DNA of 64,000 bases from Nectonema munidae. Lineage: Eukaryota > Nematomorpha > Nectonematoida > Nectonematidae. The DNA lies in assembly GCA_030549495.1 (NCBI GenBank), contig JAUIRK010000892.1:62001-126000 (forward strand). Reading direction: 5' to 3'. How positions within the stretch are numbered: the stretch's first letter is position 1; each line of letters opens with the position of its first letter. This document shows, piece by piece, positions 1 to 12,130 of this stretch. A program made the translations under genes and the position numbers. The notes under the pieces were generated by a model. It saw only the letters and a program-made list of their open reading frames with translations. It searched no databases and was not told the origin of the DNA.

Positions 1-1860
1 GTCAACGATGCTATTCTCTCCGCGGCACGAGAGGCAGTTCCCTTGAATGAGGTTGAAAATGCGAAAATCCAATTCCGAAGAATGTCCTATTACTCATCAA
101 AGAAAAACGAGCTCTCTATAGAAAATACATTCACACTAGGGACGCCGAGACAAAGAATCTCATCAATCGATTACAAAAACTTATTAGGAAAAAGCTCGGC
201 GAAACCACATCTAGGAAAGTCATAAGCATCACAAAAGCCTCTAACCCGCTACAGGGCTCTTCGAAGTTCTGGAACCTGGTTAGAGGGCTGAAGCCTGGCT
301 GCAAAGGTCCAACGTCGGTCAATTGGAATAACCAAACAGCCATTGAGGCGGAAGATAAATGTGTACTGCTTGCTGATTATTACGAAGATGTGTATAGGAC
401 AAATCCAGGTCCGAATAATTTTAATTCTGAAATTGAGTTTTTTAGGCGTTTACCTGCGACGAACGACACTAACTTCATCCTAGAGGACCTGGTTCAAATC
501 ATTAAAAAGCTTAAAGCTAGGAAAGCGACGGGATGGGATGAAGTTAGTAATATATTCATCAAGAATCTTCCCCCTAGGCTTAGGGACGTCTTGCTGGCAA
601 TATATAACTCTTTTATAAAAGATGGGTTTTACCCAGACTGCTATAAAAGGGCTATACTTATTTGTTTGCCAAAGGCTGGCAAGAAGAGCAGCAAACCGAG
701 TGACCTACGGCCTATCAGTCTTCTCCCTTGCCTGAGCAAAGTGTATGACAAATTAATTTTTGGAGTACTCGATGCTTGGTGCAAGGAACATGCAATTATC
801 CCAGAAGAACAGTTTGTATTTAAAAAAGGTTTGTCAACAAATCATGCTCTGCTTACCTTGCATCATGATGTTGCAAAAAGCTTAAATGATGGCCTCTACG
901 TAGGGATGATATCTTACGACCTGGAGAAGGCTTTTGATACGGTCGGGCATGAGGGTTTGCTGTTCAAACTTAGTAGCATGTTTGTGCCATCATGTATCTT
1001 CAAGGTAGTTCACAGTTTCCTTTCTCGACGCTCATTCCATATCATAATAAATAACAAATTTTCAAGGAGAATAAGCCTAGGCCGCGGGGTCCCCCAAGGT
1101 TCACCTCTAAGCCCTCTTCTGTTCAACATCTACATATCTGATATTAGGGACTCTTTCAATAAGTCAATCTATGCTAGGATAATCAGTTTCGCAGACGACA
1201 TATGTGTATATTACTACGCTAAGTGTGTTCCGCGTATTTGCAAACACCTTCGGACGTAAATACCATATTAGGGGGGTATTTCACTGGATGGAACCTTAAG
1301 ATAAATTACTCTAAATGGAAATTCATCATCTTTGACGCTAATTGTCCCAAAAATAACCCGCCAACTATAGGGAATATTCCCCGAGTTCGCCACCTAAAAT
1401 ATCTAAGAATCAATTGGGATGCAGGATTTAGTTTTCATCGTGAAGCTCACGAAAAGATAAAAAAAAAAAGGGAAGAAGGATCTAGCGCTATATGGATGTC
1501 TTAAAGACCTTGGGGTCAATTCCACGGTGGTAGGCAAGGTCATTAAAATCCTAACAATGCCGAAATTGACTTATGGAAACTTCATTTTGGGATGCCTTCC
1601 CTCAACGTGGACCAACAAAATAGATGACCTCGTGTATAAACTTTTTAGGACTGTTTATGGCAACCCTTTCACTATTGCTCATAGCCGGACCCCTTTTCTT
1701 GGTTCCAGAAAATGTTGGAGAAATTAAATAAAGGGTTTATAGAAAAATTAAGGATACACAAGCATTGCCCACAATTATACCAAGCTTGGGAGCTGACGCA
1801 AACACAGGCTGAAGCGTTCTTGGGGGTATATGCTAAAAAAAGAGAAAAATTATCCTAGGT
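1..1860 (+). pseudogene. Non-LTR retrotransposon reverse transcriptase (Jockey/I/R1-like), broken
   Basis: This is the distal part of a LINE ORF2. Its endonuclease lies outside the window. The frame is open from about 99 to 1259. It shows the pre-RT motif KARKATGWDEV, then DLRPISLLPCLSKVYDKL, motif A YDLEKAFDTV (about 914-943), motif B GVPQGSPLSPLLFN (about 1087-1128) and the catalytic FADD box (about 1189-1200). Just after the FADD box the frame shifts; homologous sequence resumes at 1223-1504 (GWNLKINYSKWK) and again at 1527-1727. A shift near 60-99 separates the first residues from the rest. The order and spacing fit the Jockey/I/R1 group; the clade is not resolved. The element is inactive through several frameshifts. 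Codons are AT-rich like the surroundings. Confidence 0.85.
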
Positions 1861-2671
1861 GACTACCTATATACAATAGCCCCCAAGCAATAGGGAATTC
1901 TGCGTTCTGCGATATAGTTCTGTTTTTTTCTGAGTTCTAGATCCGCCTATTTAAATTTAGGATTGGCACAAGGTATAAGTCCCAAAACAGTTTTATGTTA
2001 CGAGCTAGGTTAGGCATAGTCCGTAATCTGGCCTCTATAGGAGTCCGCTTGTAGGACCGTTTAAACATTCCAATATTAAAACATATATCCTAGGGACGAC
2101 ATTTAGGGATGGAGTCAAATTCCAAGGGTAGATTGTTCCTAACCTAGCATGCCTTAATTATGTATATCTTTCTTAACCCCTATAACATGTATCAAATATT
2201 ATTTATTAATAATATATAAGATATTGCATGCCTTCAAACGCTTCTATTTTTGTAGCATATAACTTTTATAATCATATTCTTTTATTTAGGAACAAGATAC
2301 ATTCCGTCGTGCCGGTTTTTTACCCTAGTTTTCTTCCTCTGAAGAATTCAAAGGTTTTTACGGTTAGGTAGTGCTCTAGCGACCCGATTCTACGTGGTTA
2401 GTAATCAAGCTATCACTAGACAATACGTTTGTTTCCCAAATTGGGAGCGTTCGCGTTAAGATTGTATCTTTCACTCAGTTGTATTTATATATTGTAACAT
2501 AAATTCTTGTAAAATAATATATATAACAAGGTATAGCTATGCAGTAACAAGGGCCGGTAGGTGTTTAGTGGGATGGAAAGTCCAGTTAGACTTGGACTCA
2601 GCATTCCGGGCGGGCCACGATATCCGAAAGGATTGGTGCGAACGCCAAAAACAACTTAATTAATTAATTAA
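1..2671 (+). mobile_element. 5'-truncated LINE copy with 3' UTR and (TTAA)-type tail
   Basis: The LINE runs from the window edge to a tail of repeated TTAA at about 2655-2671. Its boundary is set by a second, shorter copy at 9090-9394 on the minus strand, which shares about 300 bp (2367-2671 here) and ends in the same TTAATTAATTAA tail. The 3' end abuts the left terminus of the Tigger element at about 2673, so the LINE probably inserted into or beside that terminus. The target duplication on its 5' side would lie outside the window. Confidence 0.75.
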
Positions 2672-2672
2672 A

Positions 2673-4325
2673 TCGGACTCTGAATATACCGGATTTTTGT
2701 CTAAACCGGATTATTTTCAAAGACCTAAAACACTTCTATTCTTTCCAATGTATTTTAATTCTGTGTAAACCGGACATCCTCTGTCTATACCGGACACAAA
2801 AAAATGATATAAAGCTAAGGAAAAGAACAAAAATACAATTAATTGAAGCATAAACAAAACATTTTTCAACACTTTGAATTTATGTAGTAAAAAATAATAA
2901 TTGAAATTAAACAATGATGTGTATATAGACGTATGTTCAAATTTGAACAACAATTTTAACACAATTCAGGGTTGTTGACTTCTTGGAAATCAAGGTTTTC
3001 GGTAAAGTCTTATCCTCTATGCGGTGAAAAAAGTAATGTTGACTGTTCAATAGTTGAAGATTGGTTTTGTCGTTTGAAGGATATAACACAGGGTTTCGAG
3101 CTGTGTAACATTTTTAATAGCAATGAGCCAGCCCTATATTTTCGGGCCATACCTGAAAAAACTCTAGCTGCTAAGCATCAATCAAAAAGCGGTGTGAAAG
3201 TATCCAAAGAACGAGCGACTGTTATGCTCGCTACCAGTGCTACCGGTGAAAAACTCAAGCCTCTGGTCATTGTCAAATCAAAAAATCCGCGATGTTTCAA
3301 AGGAGTCAAAACCGATAGTTTACCTATAAAGTATGCAGCTAATAGTAATGCTTGGATGACATCAAAAATTTTTTTTTTTTGGATTCGAGAAGTAGACAGA
3401 AAAATAATACGGGAAAAAAAGAAAAATTCCCCTGTTCTTGGATAATGCTACATCTCATCAACCAGATATTGTTCTAAAGAACATTTCACTCAAGTTTTTC
3501 CCTTCAAACACGACAGGCTCTGTTCAGCCACTCGATTTGGGTGTGATTAGATCATTCAAAATGTGTTATAGAAAACCCCTAATGGTTCATTTGTTGGCAC
3601 AAATAGATGAACAACCAAGTTTGGTTCAATTAACTAAGTCAATCAATATTTTAGATTGTATAAAATGGATTGCTTCAGCGTGGGAAAAAGTCGCCACTTC
3701 AACAATCATAAAATGCTCCAAGAACAGTGGCTTCATGATGGAAGACTGTACAGATGCCGAAGATGAAACAGATAAATTAAATGTTTCCATTGACGAGCTT
3801 GTTACCTGTTTTGGTGAATCAAGGATAACAACCAACGAGTTTATAGACATTGACAATATTTTGGCGACAGAAGATCTTTCTGATTTCGTAGCAGCATTAT
3901 TGAATCAGGAAGTCCATGAATCTGAATCCATCCATAGACAAAGCGATGATGGCGAACAAGTGACTCAAATCAACACGAAACTTTCTTGGTTTGAAGTAGC
4001 CCAAATGCTCAAAAAACTGAGTGACTTTGCATATCAACAAGGCCAAAAATGCAAAGGGAAGTCGAAAGCCTCATCCTCAAAAACAATTTGGTTATTACAA
4101 AAATGTTAAAAATTATATTAATGTGACTAAAAAAAAATTTTTCGAAAATATTTTTATGATTCTATCTATTTAAACATCAAAGTTACAATATATGATTAGA
4201 ATGAGTCATGGTATTAAAAAATGGGTGAAAAATTGTAAAAAATATAACTCTCAATAAACCGGATCTCTGTCTAAACCGGATTTTTTTCGTTTCCCGAGTG
4301 CATCCGGTGTATAGAGTGTGGACTG
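2673..4325 (+). mobile_element. pogo/Tigger-type DNA transposon
   Basis: The two ends carry inverted copies of CCGGAT-rich sequence. On the left it reads ATACCGGATTTTTGTCTAAA (about 2687-2706). On the right, read in reverse, it reads ATCCGGTTTAGACAGAGATC (about 4265-4284). The right end closes with GGACTG at 4320-4325 followed by TA. This fits the CAGT-type ends and TA target site of the pogo branch of Tc1/mariner. The extreme left end seems to have lost a few bases where the upstream LINE joins it. The transposase relic lies inside in the same orientation. Confidence 0.8.
2972..4109 (+). pseudogene. Tigger/CENP-B-like DDE transposase, broken
   Basis: Two overlapping frames (2972-3445 and 3438-4109) carry one transposase. 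The first has the tail of the CENP-B-type DNA-binding region and NSNEPALYFRAIPEKTL. In active relatives this stretch is NADE-type, so the first catalytic Asp appears changed to Asn. The second has LDNATSHQPD (second Asp) and PLDLGVIRSFK (third Asp). The frame breaks in a T/A-rich run between about 3366 and 3440. The amino-terminal helix-turn-helix domains are missing; 2700-2970 has no matching reading frame. The carboxy tail, about 120 residues, is Ser/Glu-rich as in Tigger proteins. Inactive. Confidence 0.85.
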
Positions 4326-4579
4326 TATTTAAAATTTGCGGATAAAATACATTGAGTACGTATTCGCAGTAAGTGCAGAAAGACATGTAATGCGAGGGTT
4401 AAAAAGATCATTTTCGGAAATATTACTATATGGGATGAGTATTATAATCGAATGATTTTTGCACATTCCATTTAAGTCCTTGTTTCAATGTAACCCAATG
4501 AAAATGTTCAATATCATTGTAATGTACCGTCCACTCTTCTATATAATCTATGCAGTTACTATAGAACTTTTTAACATGA

Positions 4580-5040
4580 TTACTTTTTAACATGTGCACT
4601 ATTTATTTCACCTTGTTCTTCTTGCTGGCTTATACTATTACGAATAATTAACGGGAAGAAATTATTTTCTAACTGCTCATGGCACTGAAACTTTAAATTA
4701 TTAACTTCATTTGCCACTTCGATTACCGAAATTTTTTCACCTTTAACAAGTTTTATAGCATTTTGAAAAAGAGCTGATTGATTGGGTACAAACTCTAGCC
4801 AAATTTTAGAAGAATCTTTTTTCAAAAAAATCTTTTAAAATTCTAGAACATTTATCCTGTGATAAAAAGTTAGATTTCAAGGGATCATATATTTTCAAAA
4901 TTCTTTCCATAGCTGGCAAAAGAGCTAACCAGAGTTTACTGTATCCAAGTATTTTCTGGTCAGTAGCTGTTTGAATGGCATTATGTATTATGTGCGCTGC
5001 ACAATCAACACCAATAATATTTTGATTAAGGTTTTTTTTA
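4580..5040 (-). pseudogene. hAT-like transposase fragment
   Basis: On the minus strand, 5040 to about 4826 reads NIIGVDCAAHIIHNAIQTAT followed by KLWLALLPAMERILKIYDPL and NFLSQDKCSRILKDFFEK. This resembles the core of BED-finger/hAT transposases, where a C-A-H-I-x-HNA motif follows the second catalytic Asp. A frameshift near 4826 leads to 4825-4580, which continues KIWLEFVPNQSALFQNAIKL. No amino- or carboxy-terminal domains and no terminal repeats were found nearby, so this is an isolated fragment. The family call rests on remembered motifs. Confidence 0.6.
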
Positions 5041-5589
5041 ATTTATAAAAAATATTATTTGCACCTTTTCTCGCTTTTCCTTCAAAATTTGCGTTCGTGT
5101 TATGCAATCATTTTATGTTTAAATTTTTTTTTCTATAATATTTATAATCGAGCTGAAAACGATTTGAGAAGTTTCGCTGGGCAAAGAAACGTAATCTAAA
5201 ATTCTAATTTTTATAAATTTTCATATATTAACATTAGTGCTGGGGGCGTAAAACCCACCCCCTTCCCCTCACTAAAAAATTAATTGTACAAAATTGACTG
5301 AATTATATCCCTTTAAATTTTGTGACTTTTCTTAAAATCGTTAGCTACATCTTTTAATACCATTATCACAGTAGTTGAATGAATCTATCATGTCAAAGGC
5401 TGTCAATCAAAAATGAAAATTTTTCAACAAAATTTTGACATTATCTGTAGTTAACCTTATAACTTAGAGCCTCTATTATATACTACCTTGAAAATTTATA
5501 ATTATATACAGTTTTGAACGCATAACACTTTAAATATTTAATTTTTTTCAATAATAATGGCTATTTTTTAGAAAATGTCAATCAAAATA

Positions 5590-6480
5590 TTGATTGATCA
5601 GAAATATATCTAATAAAATATTCCTTCAAATATTACATAAAATATATGTTTTTATACTAAATCCGCCATGCTGGTCTCATTTCTGGACTCATTTTTTACA
5701 TTTAGGATATAAAAATACTTATAAGTGTAAATTAAATTTGCGGGTTACTTCCAAAAATTGTCTCCAATTCCTTCAAATTTTACATAAAATATAGGGTTTA
5801 TACAAAATCGACCATGCTGGTTTCATTTCTCGACTCATTCTTTACATTTAGGATTTGAAAATACCTATAAGTGTAAATCAAATTTGCGGTTTACTTCTAG
5901 TCTCCAAAAACATTCTCTCAAATTTTACATAAAATATATGTTTTTATATCAAATCGATCATGCTGGCCTCATTTCTGAACTCAGTTTTCATATTTAGAGG
6001 TCTTAAAATATCTTTCTGTGTCAATCAAATTTGTGGTTTACGTCTGAAAACTATCTCCAAAAATATTCTCTCTAATTTTAGATGAAATATATGCTTTTAT
6101 ACCAAATCAACCATGCTAGTTTTATTTCTTAAAACAGTTTTTGTATTTAAAGGTTTTATAATGTCTGAAAGTGTCATTCAAATGTTCGATTTACGTCTAA
6201 TGTCTAAAAAAAAATTTTGAAATTTAAATAAAATATTTGTTTTTATACCAAAAGGAAGATGCTGGTTTCATTTTTGGACTCAGCGTTGGTATTTATGGTT
6301 TTAAAATATCTGAAAACTTCAATCAAATTTGGGGTTACTTCTAGATACTGTATTCAAAAATATTTTCAAAAAATAAAATATCTGTTTTTATACCAAATCG
6401 ATTATGCTTATTTTATTTCTGTACTCCATTTTGGCTAATACGGTTAAAAAATATCTGGAACTGGCAATTGAATTAGTGAT
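5590..6480. repeat. 5' subterminal tandem block of TTAA element copy 1 (~146-bp units)
   Basis: A recurring anchor, CATGCTGGTTTCATTTCT with variants, occurs at about 5667, 5813, 5959, 6112, 6257 and 6402. The spacings are 146, 146, 153, 145 and 145 bp. Between anchors each unit contains a 'caaatttgcggtttac'-like stretch and an 'aaatattctctc'-like stretch. Units are clearly diverged, more so towards the right. The same block has about two units in copy 2 (anchors about 15148 and 15300) and about five in the inverted relic at 61890-62550. Confidence 0.8.
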
Positions 6481-7489
6481 GTATGACTGAAAATCAGTTC
6501 TGCAAATTTTTTTTAAAAATTGTTATATATTAGTTATATAGTAAAAATATATTTTTTTTGTATATTTTAGCTTTTTATACTTTCTTCAATCAACTTGAGT
6601 ATGAAATATTTATTTAAAAAAATAAAACGTATTAAAAATCTTTGGAATATTAGTTTGAGAGAAGGAAGCAACCTGAAAACTAATTGAAAAGAGAACATGT
6701 GATTAAAAGAAATAATTAAAAAAATATATAATTATCTTGACTAAATGGAACCTACCATGTTCTAATGAATTAGCAAGGGGTGTAATGATCTAATGCTGGG
6801 TGCTTCAAAAAATTTAACAATTAGAAAGAAAAAACTATCTTTAAATCTAAAGCTTATCATACAGGATTACAATTATCATTTAATTAAGAATATGTGAGAA
6901 TTTAGTCACTATCAAGATATCTTTTAATTTAAATTGAATGTGTCCATCTTTTTCCTTTTATCTTTTAGATGAAGAAGGTGGACAACTTTTTGTAATTAAA
7001 CAATGAACATCACGAATGATCTATCAGAAAAAAACATTTGAACTGAGATTTGTTGACAAATATTCAGGTTGAATATCTCTTCATATCACCTGATAATAAA
7101 ATACACGATACTCATAAAGCCTAAGATCATCAAGAAGATTCTTTAATCAGAATATTTTGAGAGAGGAAAAAATCTGTTCAAAATAAATCCTTAAAAAAGT
7201 TTTTTCAAACACAAACTGAAGAAAATAAATTTGTAATGAAAATGGAGTTATTAAGAAAGGATCATCATAGAAAGAATAGCAAAACTAAATACTGTAAAGT
7301 ATAGAAGAAATGACTTAGAGACTACCAGCCGATAACGAATTTCTAGCAAAACTATGGGGGCCCTATTGAGATACCTAATTTAGTGACAAAATGAAATATT
7401 TTGAGTGAATTAAACACCTAAAGTTGGTTTATTAAATAAATTAAGAAAATAATTAGCGGGGAAATACTGAAAGTAGAATTTATTTTAAA

Positions 7490-8200
7490 GTTTATATATT
7501 TGACATTGATTTACAGGTTTAATCCATTTTTTTTGACAGGTTTTATTGATTTCATTTAAAATTAACATCACCATTAAATTCTACATACTTGAAATGCATA
7601 AAAAAACTTTTTATAAGAATTAAAATTTTAATTTTGACATGGGCTGTCATATTTAAATTATTTTTTGTCAGGTTTGACTGTTTTTCATTAAAAAAAAAGA
7701 ATTCGCCAGTAAGTACAGCGTACTTGAAAATGGGTATATATGTATAAAAACTTTCATTAAAATGTTTCTTTTTGAGATAAATCAATTTTTTGACAGGTTT
7801 GATTGATTTTCATAAAAATGAATATCAGCACTAAATTCAGCATGCTTGAAAATGGGTATATTCAGGAATAAAGTGTAAAATTACTTAAATAAAAAGTTTC
7901 TTTTTGAGATGAGCTGTCATATGTAAAACAATTTTTTAACAGGTTTCATTGATTTTCATAAAAAAAAAAAAGGAATATCACCACTGAATTCTGCATACTT
8001 GAAAATGGGTATATATTTGTAAAATTTTTTATATAATTATTTAATTAAAAAGTTCTTTTTTGAGATGGCTGTCAAATATAAATCAATTTTTTGACAGGTT
8101 TGATTGATTTTGATAAAAAATGGAAATCACCACTGAGTTCAGTATAGTTGAAATGTATATGTAACATTAAAAATATTTATAAAAAGTTATTAATATCTGA
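7490..8200. repeat. 3' subterminal tandem block of TTAA element copy 1
   Basis: Five diverged units carry the anchors TTGACAGGTTTGATTGATTT and CTTGAAAATGGGTATATA. The GAAAT/GAAAA anchors lie near 7591, 7725, 7848, 8001 and 8150, giving a period of about 123-153 bp. Each unit also has a 'ttctttttgagatgagctgtcatat' type segment. The block matches 17160-17760 in copy 2. No coding potential was seen. Confidence 0.8.
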
Positions 8201-8279
8201 GAAAAATAGGGAGGAGGGGCACTTTACGCCCCAGCACTTGAGCGGACAAATTTAGCCTAGAAATAATAGGGTTAAAGAA

Positions 8280-9034
8280 AATGCTTTTCTTTGATGGGAC
8301 ACCGTTGCCCTACTCGGCCTGAAAGAGTTAGAACCTTTTCATTCTTGGATTTAATTGACTTGAGAATAACTGTGTCCGAGAATGAATTTTTTGAAATATT
8401 AAAAGTTTAATTAAAAAATCCCAAATTACCTTGTGTTGACGAAATGGGTACAAATAAAATGTAAGGAACTTTCAAATCTGAAGAAAATTCACAAAAAAAT
8501 TCGTACCCTAATAAAAGTAAGTTAATATTGTTAATTATAAATATTTTTGATTTGTATTAGAGCGATTATTTTGGATTTTTTTATATTCTGGAACAAAAGA
8601 CGTTATCGAAGTTTTATATAAATACAAAATCACTTTTTATTTGACTTGCAAATTGGAGCAAGTTTTGCAATGATTAAGTACAGAACAAATTTGTTTCAAA
8701 TTTTTGATTTATAATTAGGATTAAGTATTTATAGACATATGTAATACAAGAAGTTTGAGTCAAAAATGACATTTAATCCGATATTAAAATTCTTTGTATC
8801 CTTATTGAATTATTTGATTCTGTCAAATTCATTCAAAATTTAAGGCTTTGAAAATACTTTGAATATTTCTTTTAAAGAAACAGATGTTATTTCAAATATA
8901 TCAAAACAAAAAAATAATAAGACAAGGCTTGTAAAATTTAAAAGTAGCAAACTCCGAAAATTATCATATGTATTACGAATTTAAGAGAAATTTCATATCA
9001 TTTTGCATAATATATAGGATGTGTATAAACTGCA
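8280..9034. other. Intergenic AT-rich stretch, nothing recognised
   Basis: Between the right TTAA of copy 1 and the left end of piggyBac copy A there is AT-rich sequence with no frame above background and no repeat that I could match elsewhere in the window. Confidence 0.5.
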
Positions 9035-9089
9035 CCCTCGCAAGACCAGGTATATTAAACCTACACGAAGGTCCAGTAGTTGGAGAAAA

Positions 9090-9394
9090 TTAATTAATTA
9101 AGTTGTTTTGTGACGTTCGCACCCATCCTTTCGGTTATCGTGGCCCGCCCGGAATGCTGAGTCCAAGTCTAACTGGACTTTCCATCCCACTAAACACCTA
9201 TCGGCCCTTGTTACAAAAGAATAGCTATACCTTGTTATATATATTATTTTACAAGAATTTATGTGACAATATATAAATACAACTGAGTGAAAGATACAAT
9301 CCTAACGCGAACGCTCCCAATTTGGGAAACAAACTTATTGTCTAGTGATAGCTTGATTACTAACCACGTAGAATCGCATCGCTAGAGCACTACC
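9090..9394 (-). mobile_element. Short 5'-truncated LINE 3' end with 12-bp target duplication
   Basis: In reverse orientation this is a near copy of 2367-2671, with the shared stretch TTAGTGGGATGGAAAGTCCA and the same TTAATTAATTAA tail. AGTTGGAGAAAA occurs at 9078-9089 and again at 9395-9406, directly on both sides, as expected for target-primed reverse transcription. Only about 300 bp of the 3' end was copied, so it is a dead-on-arrival insertion. It dates after the piggyBac-like element it interrupts. Confidence 0.85.
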
Positions 9395-10023
9395 AGTTGG
9401 AGAAAAACTCCACTTGATTGTTTTACCTCTTTTTTTACATAGCAAAAGAAAAACAGCATGAATGTTGATTTAAATGAGATGAAATTAGAGAAAGATAATT
9501 GATGTCATTTTTTGAATGGCGTTAATCCACAAGTTGAAATGTTATTTTAACTGTATATAACTGGGTTTTTCTTCATTCCCTGGATTACACCTCACAAAAA
9601 CTTTGAAACTAAAAAAATTGCTGATGTGTGAGTATAAATTTCCATGTATTTCTATATGATCGTATACAAAGATTTATCAATTACACAATAACAATCCATC
9701 ATACAAGTCAATCATTTACCAGATACCGACAACATTATGAAGGGAACCTGCTATTTATAAGCTAGCCTTTGTGATCTGTGCATGAATGGTGTATTGAGCC
9801 ATCATACTAACAATAAAAAAGTAAAGAGATCATATGGCGTGATATCTATTTTATACTTTTCTTGGTTATTTGATAGCTCGCAAACTTCTTTCTACTGTGA
9901 AAAAGATAGTGTTTCTTATATTGATTTATTTCACTTGAACTTCCTTTGGAATAAAAATTAACTTCTTTCTCCATTCAGATTTTCCTTCCAATCAAAGTTT
10001 GTTTTTCAAACTTACTTTTTTCC

Positions 10024-11426
10024 ATGAGTTCTCTGGTTTCTTCTTCTTCTTCTAGTGAGACCACAAGTACCTCATTTTCTGAATTGGATTCAACATCTGC
10101 TCCTGAAGAAGATTTACTTTGCGATTCACTCATAGCACCAGATAATACTGAGTATTTTTGGGATTCTTCTAGATCAAATCAAGGCCGTCCTCTCAACCAA
10201 AATATTAGAAATGTATATCAAAGCCCAACTGGTCCTGCAAGCAGCGCTTCATCTCTTAGTGGTTCTCTTGAAATTTTTGAATTGTTTTTTACCACAGAAG
10301 TTTTTTTTGCATATTTTCAACTGCACTAAAGAGAAAATGCGTCAAAACTTTTCCTAAGTTTTGTTGTTTTTTATATTATTTTTTGCTATGCAACTAAATT
10401 TTTAGTCTGGAATCTCCTAAATATGAATTTTTGCGTTCTACTTTTGAAAAGTTTCAACTTTCTGATCTCATGGCATATTTTGGATGTTTAACATATGGGA
10501 CAATCAAAAAACCAATCTATGAATATGAAATACTTGTTCAATGAAAAGAATGGCGAACCTTTTCTCAGAGCTTCTATGACACGAAACATGTTTATGCTTA
10601 TCCACTCTTTCATTTGTTTATAGTTACTGATTCTAATATACCTTTAGGATGTGGAGTTATTACGGACAGATTTTTTACTTCACATGATTTATGTGTATGG
10701 GGAACTTCCATGGGCATTACAATATGCGGGACAGTCAGGTCTAACCGCGTTTTCATACCACATATTTTCAGACCTAAACACTTACAACAGCTAGGCCTTG
10801 TTGAAACTGAATCAAAATTTTTATATACAAATTACTGTTCACTTACTGCTTACATTTCTGTGAAACATGCACAGCGAAATTTTAAACTAGTATATGTTAT
10901 GTTTAGCCAAAATTTGAATGAGATTTAATTAGTTGGTGATAAACGTAAACCCGAGACAATTATTTTCTATAATCAATTCAAGGGAGGAGTAGATAAAATC
11001 AACCAAATGCTCAGGTCATATTCTACTTATAGATCCTCAAGAATGTGGACCATGGCTATTTTTACAAATTACTTAGATATAGCTTCGCACAATAGCTGGA
11101 TAATAGTAAAACATAATTGCCCAGAAAAATTTCCAAGTACGAAAAAAGGAGGTAGAAAATTTTTCATGAGAGATCTTTCTTTATAGCTCTGCCAAAGGTC
11201 AATGCTACTGCGGGCAAACCGCGTGGACACCCCTTTCCGTATTCGCAGTTTACTGAATTTTTATGGATTCGAGGATCAAGAGTTGCCTAGCGAAACACAG
11301 AGTAGTAGAGGATTTTGTTATTTGGATTCGAAGCAATCTAGAACCAGAGGTACGAGAAAGTATGATGCGTGCAAAAAACATATATGTAAAAAACACACCT
11401 ATTACATTTGTTCAAATTGTAAATGA
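10024..11426 (+). pseudogene. piggyBac-like transposase A, internally deleted
   Basis: 10024-10329 gives the Ser/acid-rich piggyBac amino terminus, beginning MSSLVSSSSSSETTS and ending in PTGPASSASSLSG and LEIFELFF, which matches the conserved start of the DDE_Tnp_1_7 region. 10614-10928 has VITDRFFTSHDL (the second catalytic Asp region, DxFFTS) and GTVRSNRVFIPHI. About 10921-11070 reads FYNQFKGGVDKINQM (third Asp region) and YLDIASHNSWI. 11202-11426 ends in a Cys-rich zinc-binding tail (CYLD...CKKHICKKH...CSNC). The segment with the first Asp (DEQL-type motif) is missing: only about 290 bp separates the amino-terminal and middle parts. Several frameshifts; inactive. Confidence 0.85.
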
Positions 11427-11429
11427 AAT

Positions 11430-12120
11430 TTTTTAAGATTCACAATTATTTATATAATGTTTTTATTTAAATAAAAGTTATAAAATTTTTGTTTATAAAA
11501 TTTCATTTTTTGTAATAAAATCCTGTTTTGTGATAGTATAATTGTAAATTTATAGTTTTTATACAGCATTATATAAAAGATCGTTCACAATTGTCGCCAA
11601 CCTAATTTTGTTAGTTCCTTACCCGTCCTCATTCTTTTGTCAACATTTTTCAATTATAATTTCACTAGAATTCGATCTTGATATCAGTTTGGAGTTAATC
11701 CTTTTATTTCTCCTCAAAGTTGACGCCGATTATACTTATTGAGTATTGCAAATTGTTCGTTCACAGATTTTCATAAAATTTCAAAAAATGTAAAAAATTT
11801 TTAGGAAATACAAAGAATTTATTATTATAGTTTATAATATTTATTATTTTTATTAAAAAATATACCATTAAGTGTATAAGCTTCTGTTAATTGAAATTTC
11901 TATCAAAATATCAAAATTAACGCCATCTACAAATTCACCACGAAGAAACAAAACGACCAAAATTTCAAAAACAACACATATGATGATATTTTTTATTTTC
12001 AAATAATTTAGATGAAACCGAGAAAAAAATTTACATGTTGTTTTTTGATGGGGTTAGATATATTTTTTCTACACGAATTTCATCATTGAAAAATAGCGCG
12101 GAGTAAAAAGCCATGCTTGG
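11430..12120. other. 3' untranslated part of piggyBac copy A
   Basis: AT-rich sequence follows the transposase relic and reaches the right candidate terminus (TTTGCGAGGG at 12121-12130). No other frame or repeat is seen. Confidence 0.4.
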
Positions 12121-12130
12121 TTTGCGAGGG

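Larger units (their letters stand above)
5232..8271. mobile_element. TTAA-flanked ~3-kb non-autonomous DNA transposon, copy 1
   Basis: TTAA lies at 5228-5231 and again at 8272-8275. The left end has ATTAGTGCTGGGGGCGTAAA; the right end, reversed, begins CCCTATTATTTCTAGGC and then GTGCTGGGGCGTAAAG. Copy 2 at 14715-17848 has the same ends and internal order, which confirms the boundaries. Inside are a 5' block of about six ~146-bp tandem units, a unique middle (about 6900-7400) and a 3' block of ~125-153-bp units. No open frame above about 80 codons and no transposase similarity were seen. TTAA plus CCYT termini suggest mobilisation by a piggyBac-type transposase (inference); three piggyBac relics lie in this window. 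Confidence 0.75.
9035..12130 (+). mobile_element. piggyBac-like DNA transposon, copy A
   Basis: The candidate ends are CCCTCGCAAGACCAGG at 9035-9050 and, reversed at the right, CCCTCGCAAACCAAGC ending at 12130. CCC starts are typical of piggyBac ends. The flanks (TGCA left, TAAA right) are not the expected TTAA, so either target sites have decayed or the ends are imperfectly placed. The element encloses the transposase relic at 10024-11426 in plus orientation and is interrupted near its left end by a 305-bp LINE insertion at 9090-9394. Confidence 0.55.

Noticed and set aside
3626-3856. Minus-strand ORF of 76 codons
   Set aside because: It is the antisense shadow of the Tigger transposase.
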